Source: Flavobacterium sp. N1736 (lineage in GTDB: Bacteria > Bacteroidota > Bacteroidia > Flavobacteriales > Flavobacteriaceae). From it: DNA of 64,000 nucleotides. The DNA lies in NCBI RefSeq assembly GCF_025947065.1, contig NZ_CP109994.1, forward strand, positions 4,836,001 through 4,900,000, written 5' to 3'. The notes under the pieces are model-generated. The model saw only the letters and a program-made list of their open reading frames with translations, made no database searches and had not been told where the DNA came from. This document shows positions 19,107 to 27,488 of this stretch, in pieces (within the stretch, counting starts at the first letter, position 1; each line of letters begins with the position of its first letter). Position numbers and translations under genes: made by a program.

Positions 19107-20648
19107 ATGGCAGGAGGAAAATTAACCCCTAGACAGAAGATGATTAACCTGATGTATCTGGTTTTCATCGCAATGTTAGCAATGAACGTATCAAAAGAAG
19201 TTATTTCTGCTTTTGGTTTGATGAACGAAAAATTTGAAAGTGCAAATAAAAGTTCGATTGAAACAAATACTTCATTATTAACATCTTTAGATCAAAAAGC
19301 TGCTGAAGCAAAAGGAGAATTCGCTACTGCTGCAGTTACTGCTCACAAAGTAGAAGCTATCTCAAAAGAATTTTATGATTATATTGGAACTTTAAAGGCT
19401 CAATCTATCAAAGGTTTTGAAGTAGAAAAAGAAACTGGAAAATTGCCTTATGAGGCGATGGATAGAGGAGATAATATCGACGACTGGTTTACAGGAGACG
19501 GTTACACTAAAAAAGGTAACGAAATTATCGCTAAAATTCAAAAATATAAAGCAGATATGAAAGCTGCTTTAGGAACAGATAAAAAATACGCTAATATTAT
19601 ATCTGAAATTGAAAAGAAATTTGATGTTTCTGATGTAAAAAACAAAGAAGGTATAAAAGACAAATACTTAGCTTATCACTTTAAAGGTTTCCCTGCAATT
19701 GCTTCGGCTGCAAAACTTTCAACTTGGCAAAATGACGTTAAAAAAGCTGAAACTGATGTTTACAACAGTGCTTTAGGAAAAGCAGCGGTTGCTGCTGCTT
19801 CTTATAGTAACTATCAAGCGATCGTTGTTTTAGATAAAAACGCTTATTTCCAAGGAGAGAAAGTAACCGGTAAAGTAGTTTTAGGCCGTTATGACGAAAA
19901 TACAAAACCAACTTCATTCCAAGGTCCTGGACAAATTGTTAACGGACAAGCTGTTATTTCATTAACTGCCGGAGGTGTTGGAGAGCAAGATATTAATGGA
20001 CAATTTACTTTCTTAGAAGATGGTAAAAACATTCCACTTAAATTTGCCGGAAAATACGTTGTAGTTCCTAAACCAAACTCAGCTACTATTTCTGCTGATA
20101 AAATGAATGTTGTGTATAGAGGTGTTGTTAACCCAATCTCTGTATCTTTTGCTGGTGTTGATGCTAACAAAATTGTTGCAAGCGCTCCAGGATTAGCTTC
20201 TGCTGGTAAACCAGGTAAATATAACATGAGCCCGGGTCAAGGTACAGAAGCTACAATTTCTGTAACAGGAACATTACCAAACGGAGATAAAGTTACAGAT
20301 AAGAAAACATTCAGAATTAAAGGTATTCCTGGACCAACTGGTACAATTAGAGGTGAAATGGGTGTTGTTAAAGGACCTAAATCTAACTTAGAGATTGCTA
20401 CAATTGGCGCTAAATTACTTGATTTTGATTTCGAAGTTGGTTTAGATGTTGTTGGATTTAACCTAAAAGTTACAGGACAGCCTACAGTTGTTGTTACTGG
20501 TAACAGATTAAATGCACAATGTAAACAAATTCTTTCAAGAGCTGGAAAAGGAGATCAGGTTACTATTTCTGAAATTAAAACTAAACTTGTTGGAGCTGGT
20601 AGTTATTTATTACCAAGAACTGCTCCGGTAATTTACGAAATACAATAA
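19107..20648 (+). CDS. gldM: Gliding motility/T9SS motor shaft protein GldM
   Basis: 513 residues. One N-terminal membrane helix (MINLMYLVFIAMLAMNVSKEVISAF, about 11-35) is followed by a long periplasmic part: a helical bundle to about residue 225 and then beta-rich domains (GEKVTGKVVLGRYDENTKP, NKIVASAPGLASAGKPGKY, TGTLPNGDKVTDKKTFRIKG). GldM dimers cross the periplasm and pass torque from GldL to the GldK/GldN ring. The spacing to gldL (54 bases) and gldN (45 bases) fits one operon. Confidence 0.97.
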   Translation: MAGGKLTPRQKMINLMYLVFIAMLAMNVSKEVISAFGLMNEKFESANKSSIETNTSLLTSLDQKAAEAKGEFATAAVTAHKVEAISKEFYDYIGTLKAQSIKGFEVEKETGKLPYEAMDRGDNIDDWFTGDGYTKKGNEIIAKIQKYKADMKAALGTDKKYANIISEIEKKFDVSDVKNKEGIKDKYLAYHFKGFPAIASAAKLSTWQNDVKKAETDVYNSALGKAAVAAASYSNYQAIVVLDKNAYFQGEKVTGKVVLGRYDENTKPTSFQGPGQIVNGQAVISLTAGGVGEQDINGQFTFLEDGKNIPLKFAGKYVVVPKPNSATISADKMNVVYRGVVNPISVSFAGVDANKIVASAPGLASAGKPGKYNMSPGQGTEATISVTGTLPNGDKVTDKKTFRIKGIPGPTGTIRGEMGVVKGPKSNLEIATIGAKLLDFDFEVGLDVVGFNLKVTGQPTVVVTGNRLNAQCKQILSRAGKGDQVTISEIKTKLVGAGSYLLPRTAPVIYEIQ

Positions 20649-20693
20649 TAAAAGTAGGTAAAACTACGTTCAATATCTTATAATGATACCACG

Positions 20694-21683
20694 ATGAAAG
20701 TAAGAAATTTTTTAATAGCTATTGTTTCTATAGCAGGAGGGTTCGCTTCTAATGCGCAATCTAATTTGCTTAATGCAAAAACACCTGCTCAGATAGGACT
20801 TAAAACACCTGCACAGCTTATCTCAGATAATGACAAGCCGTTGGCTTATGGTTACGTAGATGATAGAGATGTATTGATGGGAAAAACTACTTGGGAAATC
20901 ATTGATTTGAATGAGAAAATTAATTTTCCATTATATTTTCCGGTAGATACAGCTAATATTGGCCCTGACAGACGTTCTCTATATGACGCTTTGACTAAAG
21001 CTATGAAAAATGGCAAAATAACTGAAGTGTATTCTGATAGTTATTTTAATACTAAAAAATCTATGAAGGACATCCAGGGATCATTGTCTCGTATTGATAC
21101 AACGGATGCTGGTAGAGAGTTAATCAATCAATATCCTGATGACTACAAAACACATGTTGTGAAGAAAAAAGTAGTTACTGGTACAGGTAAAAAGAAAGTG
21201 GTAACTTATGTTGATGAAACAGTTCCGCCTTCAAGAACAGTTCCGGCTGAATATATCCTAAAACAAGACCTTACTGCAGCAGATGTAACGCAGTATAAAA
21301 TTAAAGGATACTGGTATTTTGACAAACGTCAAAGTGAGTTGAAATATCGTTTACTAGGTATTTGCCCTGTAACACCGGACGTTTATACGATGAACAGTGA
21401 CGAAAAGGATTATATCGAATTGTTTTGGATTTTCTATCCAAACTCAAGAGAAGCATTGCATGAAGCAAAAGCTTTTAATGACAGCAATTCGGCATTGCCA
21501 ATTTCTTTCGATCAAATTTTAAATTCAAGACGTTTTAACGCTGTTGTCTACAAAGAAGAAAACTTGTACGGAGATCGTGAGATCAAAGAATACATGAAAG
21601 ATAACGCACAAAATCAGTTGTTAGAATCTGAGAGAGTGAAAGAGAAGATCCGTAACTTCGAACAAGATATGTGGAACTATTAA
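20694..21683 (+). CDS. gldN: Gliding motility/T9SS ring protein GldN
   Basis: 329 residues with a Sec signal peptide (MKVRNFLIAIVSIAGGFASNAQ, cut near residue 22). The mature protein matches GldN/PorN: LAYGYVDDRDVLMGKTTWEIIDLNEKINFPLYFPVD, ITEVYSDSYFN, YKIKGYWYFDKRQSELKYRLLGICPV and a C-terminal helix ending EKIRNFEQDMWNY. It is periplasmic and forms the T9SS ring with GldK. It is the last gene of the core operon, followed by a strong terminator at 21708. The next gene is a close copy. Confidence 0.97.
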   Translation: MKVRNFLIAIVSIAGGFASNAQSNLLNAKTPAQIGLKTPAQLISDNDKPLAYGYVDDRDVLMGKTTWEIIDLNEKINFPLYFPVDTANIGPDRRSLYDALTKAMKNGKITEVYSDSYFNTKKSMKDIQGSLSRIDTTDAGRELINQYPDDYKTHVVKKKVVTGTGKKKVVTYVDETVPPSRTVPAEYILKQDLTAADVTQYKIKGYWYFDKRQSELKYRLLGICPVTPDVYTMNSDEKDYIELFWIFYPNSREALHEAKAFNDSNSALPISFDQILNSRRFNAVVYKEENLYGDREIKEYMKDNAQNQLLESERVKEKIRNFEQDMWNY

Positions 21684-21707
21684 GTTCTAAATCACATTAT
21701 AACGAAA

Positions 21708-21741
21708 ACTCTTACTATATTTGTAGTAAGAGTTTTTTTTT
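21708..21741 (+). terminator. gldN terminator
   Basis: Perfect 10-base stem ACTCTTACTA/TAGTAAGAGT (21708-21717 and 21724-21733) with a following T run. The loop contains TATATTTG. A homologous hairpin follows the gldO copy at 22914-22948. Confidence 0.85.
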
Positions 21742-21864
21742 GCCCTTTATTTAAAGGTCAATTAATGGAGAAACTGGTGTAAGGGAATTTCTTCTCAGAC
21801 TATCTACTAAATCTATATCAGCCTAATTTTTTATTTATTGTAGGAAAAATAACAATAAATTACG

Positions 21865-21872
21865 TAATTTTG
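21865..21872 (+). promoter_or_regulatory. Candidate -7 box of gldO
   Basis: TAATTTTG matches TAnnTTTG and lies 26 bases before the ATG at 21898; a TTG at 21838-21840 is 24 bases upstream, a little far. With the gldN terminator before it, it suggests that the second copy has its own promoter. Confidence 0.45.
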
Positions 21873-21897
21873 CGTTTAATATGTTTTAACGGATATC

Positions 21898-22890
21898 ATG
21901 ATGAAAGTAAGAAATTTTTTAATCGCTATTGTTTGTGTCACTGCAAGTTTTGCTTCTACGGCACAATCGAATTTGCTTAATGCAAAAACAGCTGACCAAA
22001 TTGGACAAAAGAGTCCTGCTCAGCTTATTTCAGACAACGACAAGCCATTGAGTTATGGTTATGTCGATGACAGAGATGTTTTAATGGGAAAGACAGTTTG
22101 GGAAATTATTGATTTGAATGAGAAAATCAATTTCCCGTTATATTTTCCTGTAGATAGTGCTAATATTGGTGCTGACAGGCGTTCACTTTATGACGTTTTA
22201 ACCAAAGCAATGAGAACCGGTAAAATAACCGAAGTGTACTCTGATAGTTATTTTAATACTAAAAAAACTTTAAAAGATATTCAGGGATCGTTGTCTCGTA
22301 TTGATACAACAGATGCGGGTAGAGAATTAATCAACCAATATCCTGATGACTTTAAGACGCGTGTTGTCAAGAAAAAAGTGGTTACAGGTGCAGGTAAAAA
22401 GAAAGTGGTAACTTATGTTGATCAAACAATTGAACCAACGAGAACTGTACCGGCTGAATACATCCTTAAACAAGATTTAACTGCAGCTGATGTTACGGAA
22501 TATAAGATTAAAGGCTATTGGTATTTTGATAAACGTGAAAGTGATTTAAAATATCGTTTACTGGGCATATGTCCTGTAACTCCCGATGTTTATACTATGA
22601 ATAGTGACGAGAAGGATTATATTGAACTATTCTGGGTGTTCTTTCCCAATGCGAGAGAGGTATTGCATGAAGCAAAAGCATTTAATGACAACAACTCAGC
22701 TCGCCCAATTTCATTTGATCAAATCTTAAATTCAAGACATTTTAACGCTGTTATTTATAAAGAAGAAAACATGTATGGAGATCGTGAGATCAAACAATAC
22801 GTAAAAGACAATGCCCAAGATCAGTTGTTTGAATCTGAAAGAGTGAAAGAGAAAATTCGTAATTTCGAGGAAAATATGTGGAACTACTAA
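21898..22890 (+). CDS. gldO: GldN paralogue (GldO-like)
   Basis: 330 residues, close to identical in layout to GldN: signal peptide (MMKVRNFLIAIVCVTASFASTAQ), LSYGYVDDRDVLMGKTVWEIIDLNEKINFPLYFPVD, YKIKGYWYFDKRESDLKYRLLGICPV and the same C-terminal EKIRNFEENMWNY. Most differences are conservative. In F. johnsoniae gldO follows gldN and is partly redundant with it; the same layout is seen here. The ATG 21901 would give the start equivalent to GldN (MKVRNF), so either of two adjacent ATGs may be used. It is separated from gldN by a terminator and has a possible promoter of its own. Confidence 0.93.
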   Translation: MMKVRNFLIAIVCVTASFASTAQSNLLNAKTADQIGQKSPAQLISDNDKPLSYGYVDDRDVLMGKTVWEIIDLNEKINFPLYFPVDSANIGADRRSLYDVLTKAMRTGKITEVYSDSYFNTKKTLKDIQGSLSRIDTTDAGRELINQYPDDFKTRVVKKKVVTGAGKKKVVTYVDQTIEPTRTVPAEYILKQDLTAADVTEYKIKGYWYFDKRESDLKYRLLGICPVTPDVYTMNSDEKDYIELFWVFFPNAREVLHEAKAFNDNNSARPISFDQILNSRHFNAVIYKEENMYGDREIKQYVKDNAQDQLFESERVKEKIRNFEENMWNY

Positions 22891-22913
22891 GTATCTGAAT
22901 TACATTATAACAA

Positions 22914-22948
22914 AAACTCTTACTACCTTTGCAGTAATAAGAGTTTTT
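22914..22948 (+). terminator. gldO terminator
   Basis: AAACTCTTA (22914-22922) pairs with TAAGAGTTT (22938-22946), then T-rich sequence. It is similar in sequence to the gldN terminator; the loop holds TACCTTTG, which could serve as a -7 box for the oxidoreductase gene that starts at 22969. Confidence 0.7.
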
Positions 22949-22968
22949 CTATTTTCACCCATTACATT

Positions 22969-24042
22969 ATGCTTGATTATTTAATTGTAGGATCCGGATT
23001 AGCCGGAATTTCATTTGCTGAAATAGCGCTCAAAAACAATAAATCTATTTTAGTAATTGATAATAAATCGCAAGTGTCTTCAAGAGTTGCCGGTGGTTTA
23101 TACAACCCTGTTATTTTGAAGCGTTTTAGTGAAGTTTGGAATGCCGAAGAACAATTAGTTATAATGGATGAATTTTACAATGAAATAGAAGCTAAATTAA
23201 AAACTAAGCTTAATTTTAAACTTCCTATTTTAAGAAAGTTCTTTTCGATTGAAGAGCAAAATAACTGGTTTGCAGCTTCTGATAAAAAAAATCTGGCACC
23301 TTTTTTATCTACAAAAATAATTTCAAAAAAATATAACGGTATAGATTCACCATATGATTATGGCGAAGTTTTGCATACAGGCTATGTTGATACGGCTTTA
23401 TTATTAGATGCTTATAAAGAATATTTGCAAGAGAATAATTTACTGTTAGAAGAGTTTTTTGATTCTCTATATGTTGAATTTTTTGATTTTGGAGTTCAGT
23501 ATAAAAATATAAAAGCACGTCATATTATTTTTGCAGAAGGTTTTGGTTTGCATAGAAATCCGTTTTTTAATTATTTGCCCTTAGATGGAACAAAAGGGGA
23601 ATTGCTAATTATAAAAGCACCGGATTTAAATCTGGATGTTATTGTAAATACCAGTGTTTTCATCCTTCCAATGGGAAATGATTTATTTAAAGTAGGCGCT
23701 ACTTATAATTGGAAAGATAAAACTGCTGACCCTACAGAAGAAGGAAAACAGGAGCTCGTAGAGCGAATTAAAGAAATCCTGACGTGCGATTTTGAAATTG
23801 TAGAGCATTTTGGCGGAGTACGCCCAACAGTAAAAGACAGACGTCCTTTAATTGGAACACATCATGAGCGCAAATCAATTCATATTCTTAACGGATTAGG
23901 AACTCGTGGCGTGATGTTGGGTCCGTCAATGGCAAAAGCCTTGTATGATCTTATCGAAAATAAAATTTCTTTACATCCTGAAATAGATATTCAGAGATTT
24001 CATAAAAAATATTTGAAGTCTTTTATTTCTGACCGGCCGTAG
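22969..24042 (+). CDS. FAD-dependent oxidoreductase of the DAO family
   Basis: 357 residues. The dinucleotide-binding motif is at the very start (DYLIVGSGLAGISFAEIAL, GxGxxG), followed by SSRVAGGLYNPVILKRF, HIIFAEGFGLHRNPFF, a central VGATYNWKDKT and the late FAD motif RPTVKDRRPLIGTHHERKSIHILNGLGTRGVMLGP. This is the D-amino-acid oxidase/glycine oxidase-like fold; the substrate is unknown. It directly follows the gld genes but nothing shows that it takes part in gliding. Its 3' end overlaps the convergent DUF983 gene by 20 bases. Confidence 0.87.
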   Translation: MLDYLIVGSGLAGISFAEIALKNNKSILVIDNKSQVSSRVAGGLYNPVILKRFSEVWNAEEQLVIMDEFYNEIEAKLKTKLNFKLPILRKFFSIEEQNNWFAASDKKNLAPFLSTKIISKKYNGIDSPYDYGEVLHTGYVDTALLLDAYKEYLQENNLLLEEFFDSLYVEFFDFGVQYKNIKARHIIFAEGFGLHRNPFFNYLPLDGTKGELLIIKAPDLNLDVIVNTSVFILPMGNDLFKVGATYNWKDKTADPTEEGKQELVERIKEILTCDFEIVEHFGGVRPTVKDRRPLIGTHHERKSIHILNGLGTRGVMLGPSMAKALYDLIENKISLHPEIDIQRFHKKYLKSFISDRP

Positions 24043-24412
24043 GATCATAAGAAACGAACATATTGATGTATAAGTTTCTCGAAAGTCTTAATACAAAAGG
24101 AAACAATACAATTAAAGAGATTACAATTGTTAAAAAAGATTGTTCGATAGTAGTTCCAAAAAATACAAATGAAACAATAAAAGCTGCAATTCCTACAGCA
24201 ACATTCAATCCATAACTTACATACATTGCACCGTAAAAAAAGGAAGGTTCAATTTGATATTTTAATCCGCAATGTGTACAATGATCGTTCATTTTTAGAA
24301 CTTTAGTCAAATGAAGCGGATTTTTGTCTGAATACATGCTTTCTTTTTGGCATTTTGGACAACTTCCTGTTAAAATACTATTTAGTTTGGATCCTTTTTT
24401 TAACATTTGCAA
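24023..24412 (-). CDS. DUF983 family small membrane protein
   Basis: 129 residues. Two Cys pairs typical of DUF983 (GSCPKCQKES and DHCTHCGLKYQIEPSFFYGAMYVSYG) suggest a zinc ribbon, followed by two membrane helices (about 61-84 and 88-108). The function of the family is unknown. ATG 24406 is an equally possible start. It is convergent with, and overlaps, the oxidoreductase gene, and is divergent from the ABC-F gene with a 68-base gap that holds a 14-base palindrome. Confidence 0.85.
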   Translation of the reverse strand: MQMLKKGSKLNSILTGSCPKCQKESMYSDKNPLHLTKVLKMNDHCTHCGLKYQIEPSFFYGAMYVSYGLNVAVGIAAFIVSFVFFGTTIEQSFLTIVISLIVLFPFVLRLSRNLYINMFVSYDPTAGQK

Positions 24413-24439
24413 AAAATTAAATTACCCATTGATTTGGGA

Positions 24440-24453
24440 GTGTAAATTTACAC
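24440..24453. promoter_or_regulatory. 14-base perfect palindrome in a divergent promoter gap
   Basis: GTGTAAATTTACAC is a perfect palindrome between the divergent DUF983 (starts 24412) and ABC-F (starts 24481) genes. Its centre reads TAAATTTA on both strands, one base away from the -7 consensus, so it may be a pair of overlapping -7 boxes or an operator for both genes. Confidence 0.35.
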
Positions 24454-24480
24454 AATCAATTAGTTATAAAATAACAATAC

Positions 24481-26394
24481 ATGCTTAATATACACAATCT
24501 TTCGGTTTCTTTTGGAGGAACATATTTATTTGAAGAAGTTACTTTTCGTTTAGGTGCCGGCGACCGCGTAGGTCTTGTTGGTAAAAATGGAGCCGGTAAG
24601 TCTACAATGCTTAAAATGTTAGCGGGAGATTTTGCTCCTGACTCTGGAGTTATTTCTCAGGAGAAAGATATCCGAATGGGTTTTTTACGTCAGGATATCG
24701 ATTTTGAACAAGGAAGAACCGTATTAGAAGAAGCGTACGAGGCTTTTACCGAAATTAAGATTGTTGAAAAAAAACTGGAACAAATCAATCATCAATTGGT
24801 TACCAGAACTGATTATGAAAGTGAAGAATACAGCCAAATCATAGAAGATTTATCGGATTATACGCATCGTTTTGACCTTTTAGGAGGTTATAATTATGTA
24901 GGAGATACAGAGAAAATTCTTTTAGGATTAGGTTTCAAAAGAGAAGTATTCAATAACCAAACTGAAACATTTTCAGGAGGTTGGAGAATGCGTATTGAAT
25001 TAGCCAAATTATTATTGCAGTCAAATGACGTTTTGCTTCTGGATGAGCCAACGAATCACCTGGATATCGAAAGTATTATTTGGCTAGAAAGTTTCCTGCG
25101 TAATTATCCTGGTGTTGTGGTAATTGTATCGCACGATAAAATGTTTTTGGATAATGTAACAAACCGTACAATCGAAATTTCATTAGGAAAAGCATACGAT
25201 TTTAATAAGCCATATTCTCAATATTTAGAATTGCGTCATGAAATTCGTGAAAAGCAATTGGCGACTCAAAAGAATCAGGCGAAAAAAATTGAAGAAACAG
25301 AAAAGTTAATCGAGAAATTCCGTGCAAAAGCTTCAAAAGCTTCTATGGCGCAATCGTTGATTAAAAAATTAGATAAGGTAGAAAGAATTGAAGTTGATGA
25401 AGACGACAATTCTGTAATGAATATATCTTTTCCGGTTTCAAAAGAACCCGGAAGAGTAGTAGTTGAAGCCGAACATGTTACAAAAGCGTACGGTGATAAA
25501 GTTATTTTAAAAGATATTGATTTGTTAGTTGAACGTGGAAGCAAAATTGCTTTTGTGGGGCAAAACGGACAAGGAAAATCGACTTTTATTAAAGCGATTG
25601 TAAACGAATTCGAATATCAGGGAAACATCAAATTAGGGCATAATGTTCAATTGGGTTATTTTGCACAAAATCAGGCAGAATATCTGGATGGCGAAATCAC
25701 TTTGCTTCAAACGATGGAAGACGCAGCAATGGACACGAACAGATCTAAGGTTCGTGATATGTTAGGTTCTTTCTTGTTTCGTGGCGATGATGTTGAGAAA
25801 AAAGTAAAAGTACTTTCAGGGGGTGAACGTAACCGTTTGGCACTTTGTAAGTTATTGTTACAGCCAATCAACGTTTTACTGATGGATGAGCCAACGAATC
25901 ACTTGGATATTAAATCTAAAAATGTTCTAAAAGCAGCACTTCAAAAATTTGGAGGTACTTTATTACTGGTTTCGCACGATAGAGATTTCCTGCAGGGAAT
26001 GTCGAATATTGTTTACGAATTTAAAGATCAAAAGATAAAAGAATATTTGGGCGATATCAACTATTTCTTAGAGCAGCGCAATCTTGAAAACATGCGTGAA
26101 GTCGAGAAAAAAGATGTTGCGAAAGCTGCTGCACCAAAAGAAAGCAATAAAACTTCATACGAAGATCAGAAGAAAGGTAAAGCGCTTCAAAACAAATTGA
26201 GTAAAGTTGAAAGCCAAATCAAACAATTAGAGAGAGACATTCAGCATGACGACAAATTGCTGGCTTCTAGTTATGATAAACATATTGAAGATGCTTCATT
26301 TTTTACAGCATACAAAAAAAAGAAGAAAGATCTGGATCAATTGCTTTTAGATTGGGAAGTTGTTCAGGAGGAGATTGATAATTTTAATGCTTAA
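24481..26394 (+). CDS. ABC-F family ATPase (ribosome-associated type)
   Basis: 637 residues with two ABC domains and no membrane helices. The first has Walker A GLVGKNGAGKST, signature TFSGGWRMRIELAKLL and Walker B VLLLDEPTNHLDIESIIWLE; the second has FVGQNGQGKST, LSGGERNRLALCKLLL and VLLMDEPTNHLDIKS. The linker between them (about 240-310) is charged and helical, and a C-terminal coiled coil (LSKVESQIKQLERDIQHDDKLL... WEVVQEEIDNF) follows, as in Uup/EttA-like proteins. These act on ribosomes, or on DNA in the case of Uup. The C-terminal coiled coil favours an Uup-like member. It starts with an ATG 28 bases past the 14-base palindrome. Confidence 0.92.
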   Translation: MLNIHNLSVSFGGTYLFEEVTFRLGAGDRVGLVGKNGAGKSTMLKMLAGDFAPDSGVISQEKDIRMGFLRQDIDFEQGRTVLEEAYEAFTEIKIVEKKLEQINHQLVTRTDYESEEYSQIIEDLSDYTHRFDLLGGYNYVGDTEKILLGLGFKREVFNNQTETFSGGWRMRIELAKLLLQSNDVLLLDEPTNHLDIESIIWLESFLRNYPGVVVIVSHDKMFLDNVTNRTIEISLGKAYDFNKPYSQYLELRHEIREKQLATQKNQAKKIEETEKLIEKFRAKASKASMAQSLIKKLDKVERIEVDEDDNSVMNISFPVSKEPGRVVVEAEHVTKAYGDKVILKDIDLLVERGSKIAFVGQNGQGKSTFIKAIVNEFEYQGNIKLGHNVQLGYFAQNQAEYLDGEITLLQTMEDAAMDTNRSKVRDMLGSFLFRGDDVEKKVKVLSGGERNRLALCKLLLQPINVLLMDEPTNHLDIKSKNVLKAALQKFGGTLLLVSHDRDFLQGMSNIVYEFKDQKIKEYLGDINYFLEQRNLENMREVEKKDVAKAAAPKESNKTSYEDQKKGKALQNKLSKVESQIKQLERDIQHDDKLLASSYDKHIEDASFFTAYKKKKKDLDQLLLDWEVVQEEIDNFNA

Positions 26395-26400
26395 TTTTTT

Positions 26401-26456
26401 GTTTCAGGTTTCAGGTTTCAAGTTCTTATTGGAACGTGAAACCTGAAACCTGAAAC
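26401..26456. terminator. Bidirectional hairpin made of tandem GTTTCAGG units
   Basis: 26401-26420 (GTTTCAGGTTTCAGGTTTCA) is a perfect inverted repeat of 26437-26456, with AGTTC/GAAC pairing further inside. It lies between the convergent ABC-F (ends 26394) and App1-like (ends 26464) genes and is flanked by T and A runs, so it can terminate both. The units are shared with the cluster at 10900-11048. Confidence 0.75.
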
Positions 26457-26463
26457 AAAAAAA

Positions 26464-27426
26464 CTACTTAATAATCCCAATAGATTTTGAGTGCATAATC
26501 GCCTCACTGCTATCTTTAAAGTAGCAAACCGAAACTTCTAAGCTTTCTAAATTTTTTAAAATAGTTTGTGTAGATTCTTTTTTGTGTTTGCCGGTTTGCC
26601 TGATATAAACGGCTTTTACCGTTACGGGAAATATTTTACAAATACGCTCGTACAAAACTGGATCGTGCTGAGAATCATCCCCCAATAAAACATATTTTAA
26701 ATTAGGGTAAAACTCCAGAACATGTTTTATTTTATCAAATTTGTGATCGTGATTGCCTCTTCCGCTCATGAAAAAATCAGTTACGCCACGTTTAATATCT
26801 TTTAATAAAATAACAGCTCTTGGCAGCTGATGAATTTTAGTGAATTTTACAATAAACCGATATAAATTCCATTCGCTGCTTGAAATGTAAAAAAAGGCAT
26901 TTTGTTCATCCTTATTGTATCTTCCGGCAGAACTCAAGGCTTGATAATGCGGCACAACATCTTTAAAAACCTTGCGGTCATTTACGTTTTTAAATAAAAG
27001 AATGTATATTTTTTTGAAGATATTCTTTGTGTGCGAAATCAGAAAAGTGTCGTCAATATCAGATATAATGCCCAGATTTCCGTCGTGAGGTCTAATAAAA
27101 CTGTCCTTTGCAGTTATAACTTCAGATTCATATTTTATATTCACTTCATATTCCATCCATCCAAAATTAAATACTTTTTCGAGCGGAATACAAAATTTAA
27201 AATAACCATCATCAAGTGTTTTCGAGTGAATTTCCTGATTTCCATATTTAAGATAAACATCATGATTTTTAATGGTTTTTATCCTAAATTGATTGATTAC
27301 AGAAGTTGCATTTTTGAAGTTTTTTTTCTGAAAATCATAATCATAAGTCCTTTTAAAAACATGTCCCATTACAATTAATTCTTGTTCATTGGCATAACCG
27401 CGATATAATTGTAGGATTGGTTTCAT
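26464..27426 (-). CDS. App1-like phosphatidate phosphatase domain protein (DUF2183)
   Basis: 320 residues. The C-terminal half has the App1 catalytic domain: the HAD-like motif LGIISDIDDTFL (about 137-148, DxDxT), FFYISSSEWNLYRFI, then KIKHVLEFYPNLKYVLLGDDSQHDPVLYERI. The N-terminal half (about 10-130) is beta-rich. Yeast App1 is a magnesium-dependent phosphatidate phosphatase; the bacterial family is assumed to act on phosphatidic acid or similar. No signal peptide. It is divergent from the diacylglycerol-kinase-like gene (62-base gap), which would do the reverse reaction. Confidence 0.85.
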   Translation of the reverse strand: MKPILQLYRGYANEQELIVMGHVFKRTYDYDFQKKNFKNATSVINQFRIKTIKNHDVYLKYGNQEIHSKTLDDGYFKFCIPLEKVFNFGWMEYEVNIKYESEVITAKDSFIRPHDGNLGIISDIDDTFLISHTKNIFKKIYILLFKNVNDRKVFKDVVPHYQALSSAGRYNKDEQNAFFYISSSEWNLYRFIVKFTKIHQLPRAVILLKDIKRGVTDFFMSGRGNHDHKFDKIKHVLEFYPNLKYVLLGDDSQHDPVLYERICKIFPVTVKAVYIRQTGKHKKESTQTILKNLESLEVSVCYFKDSSEAIMHSKSIGIIK

Positions 27427-27488
27427 TAATTGTGTATTTTTATGTAGACTGTAAATTAATTATTTTAATTGGTTAAAAAAATAAAATT

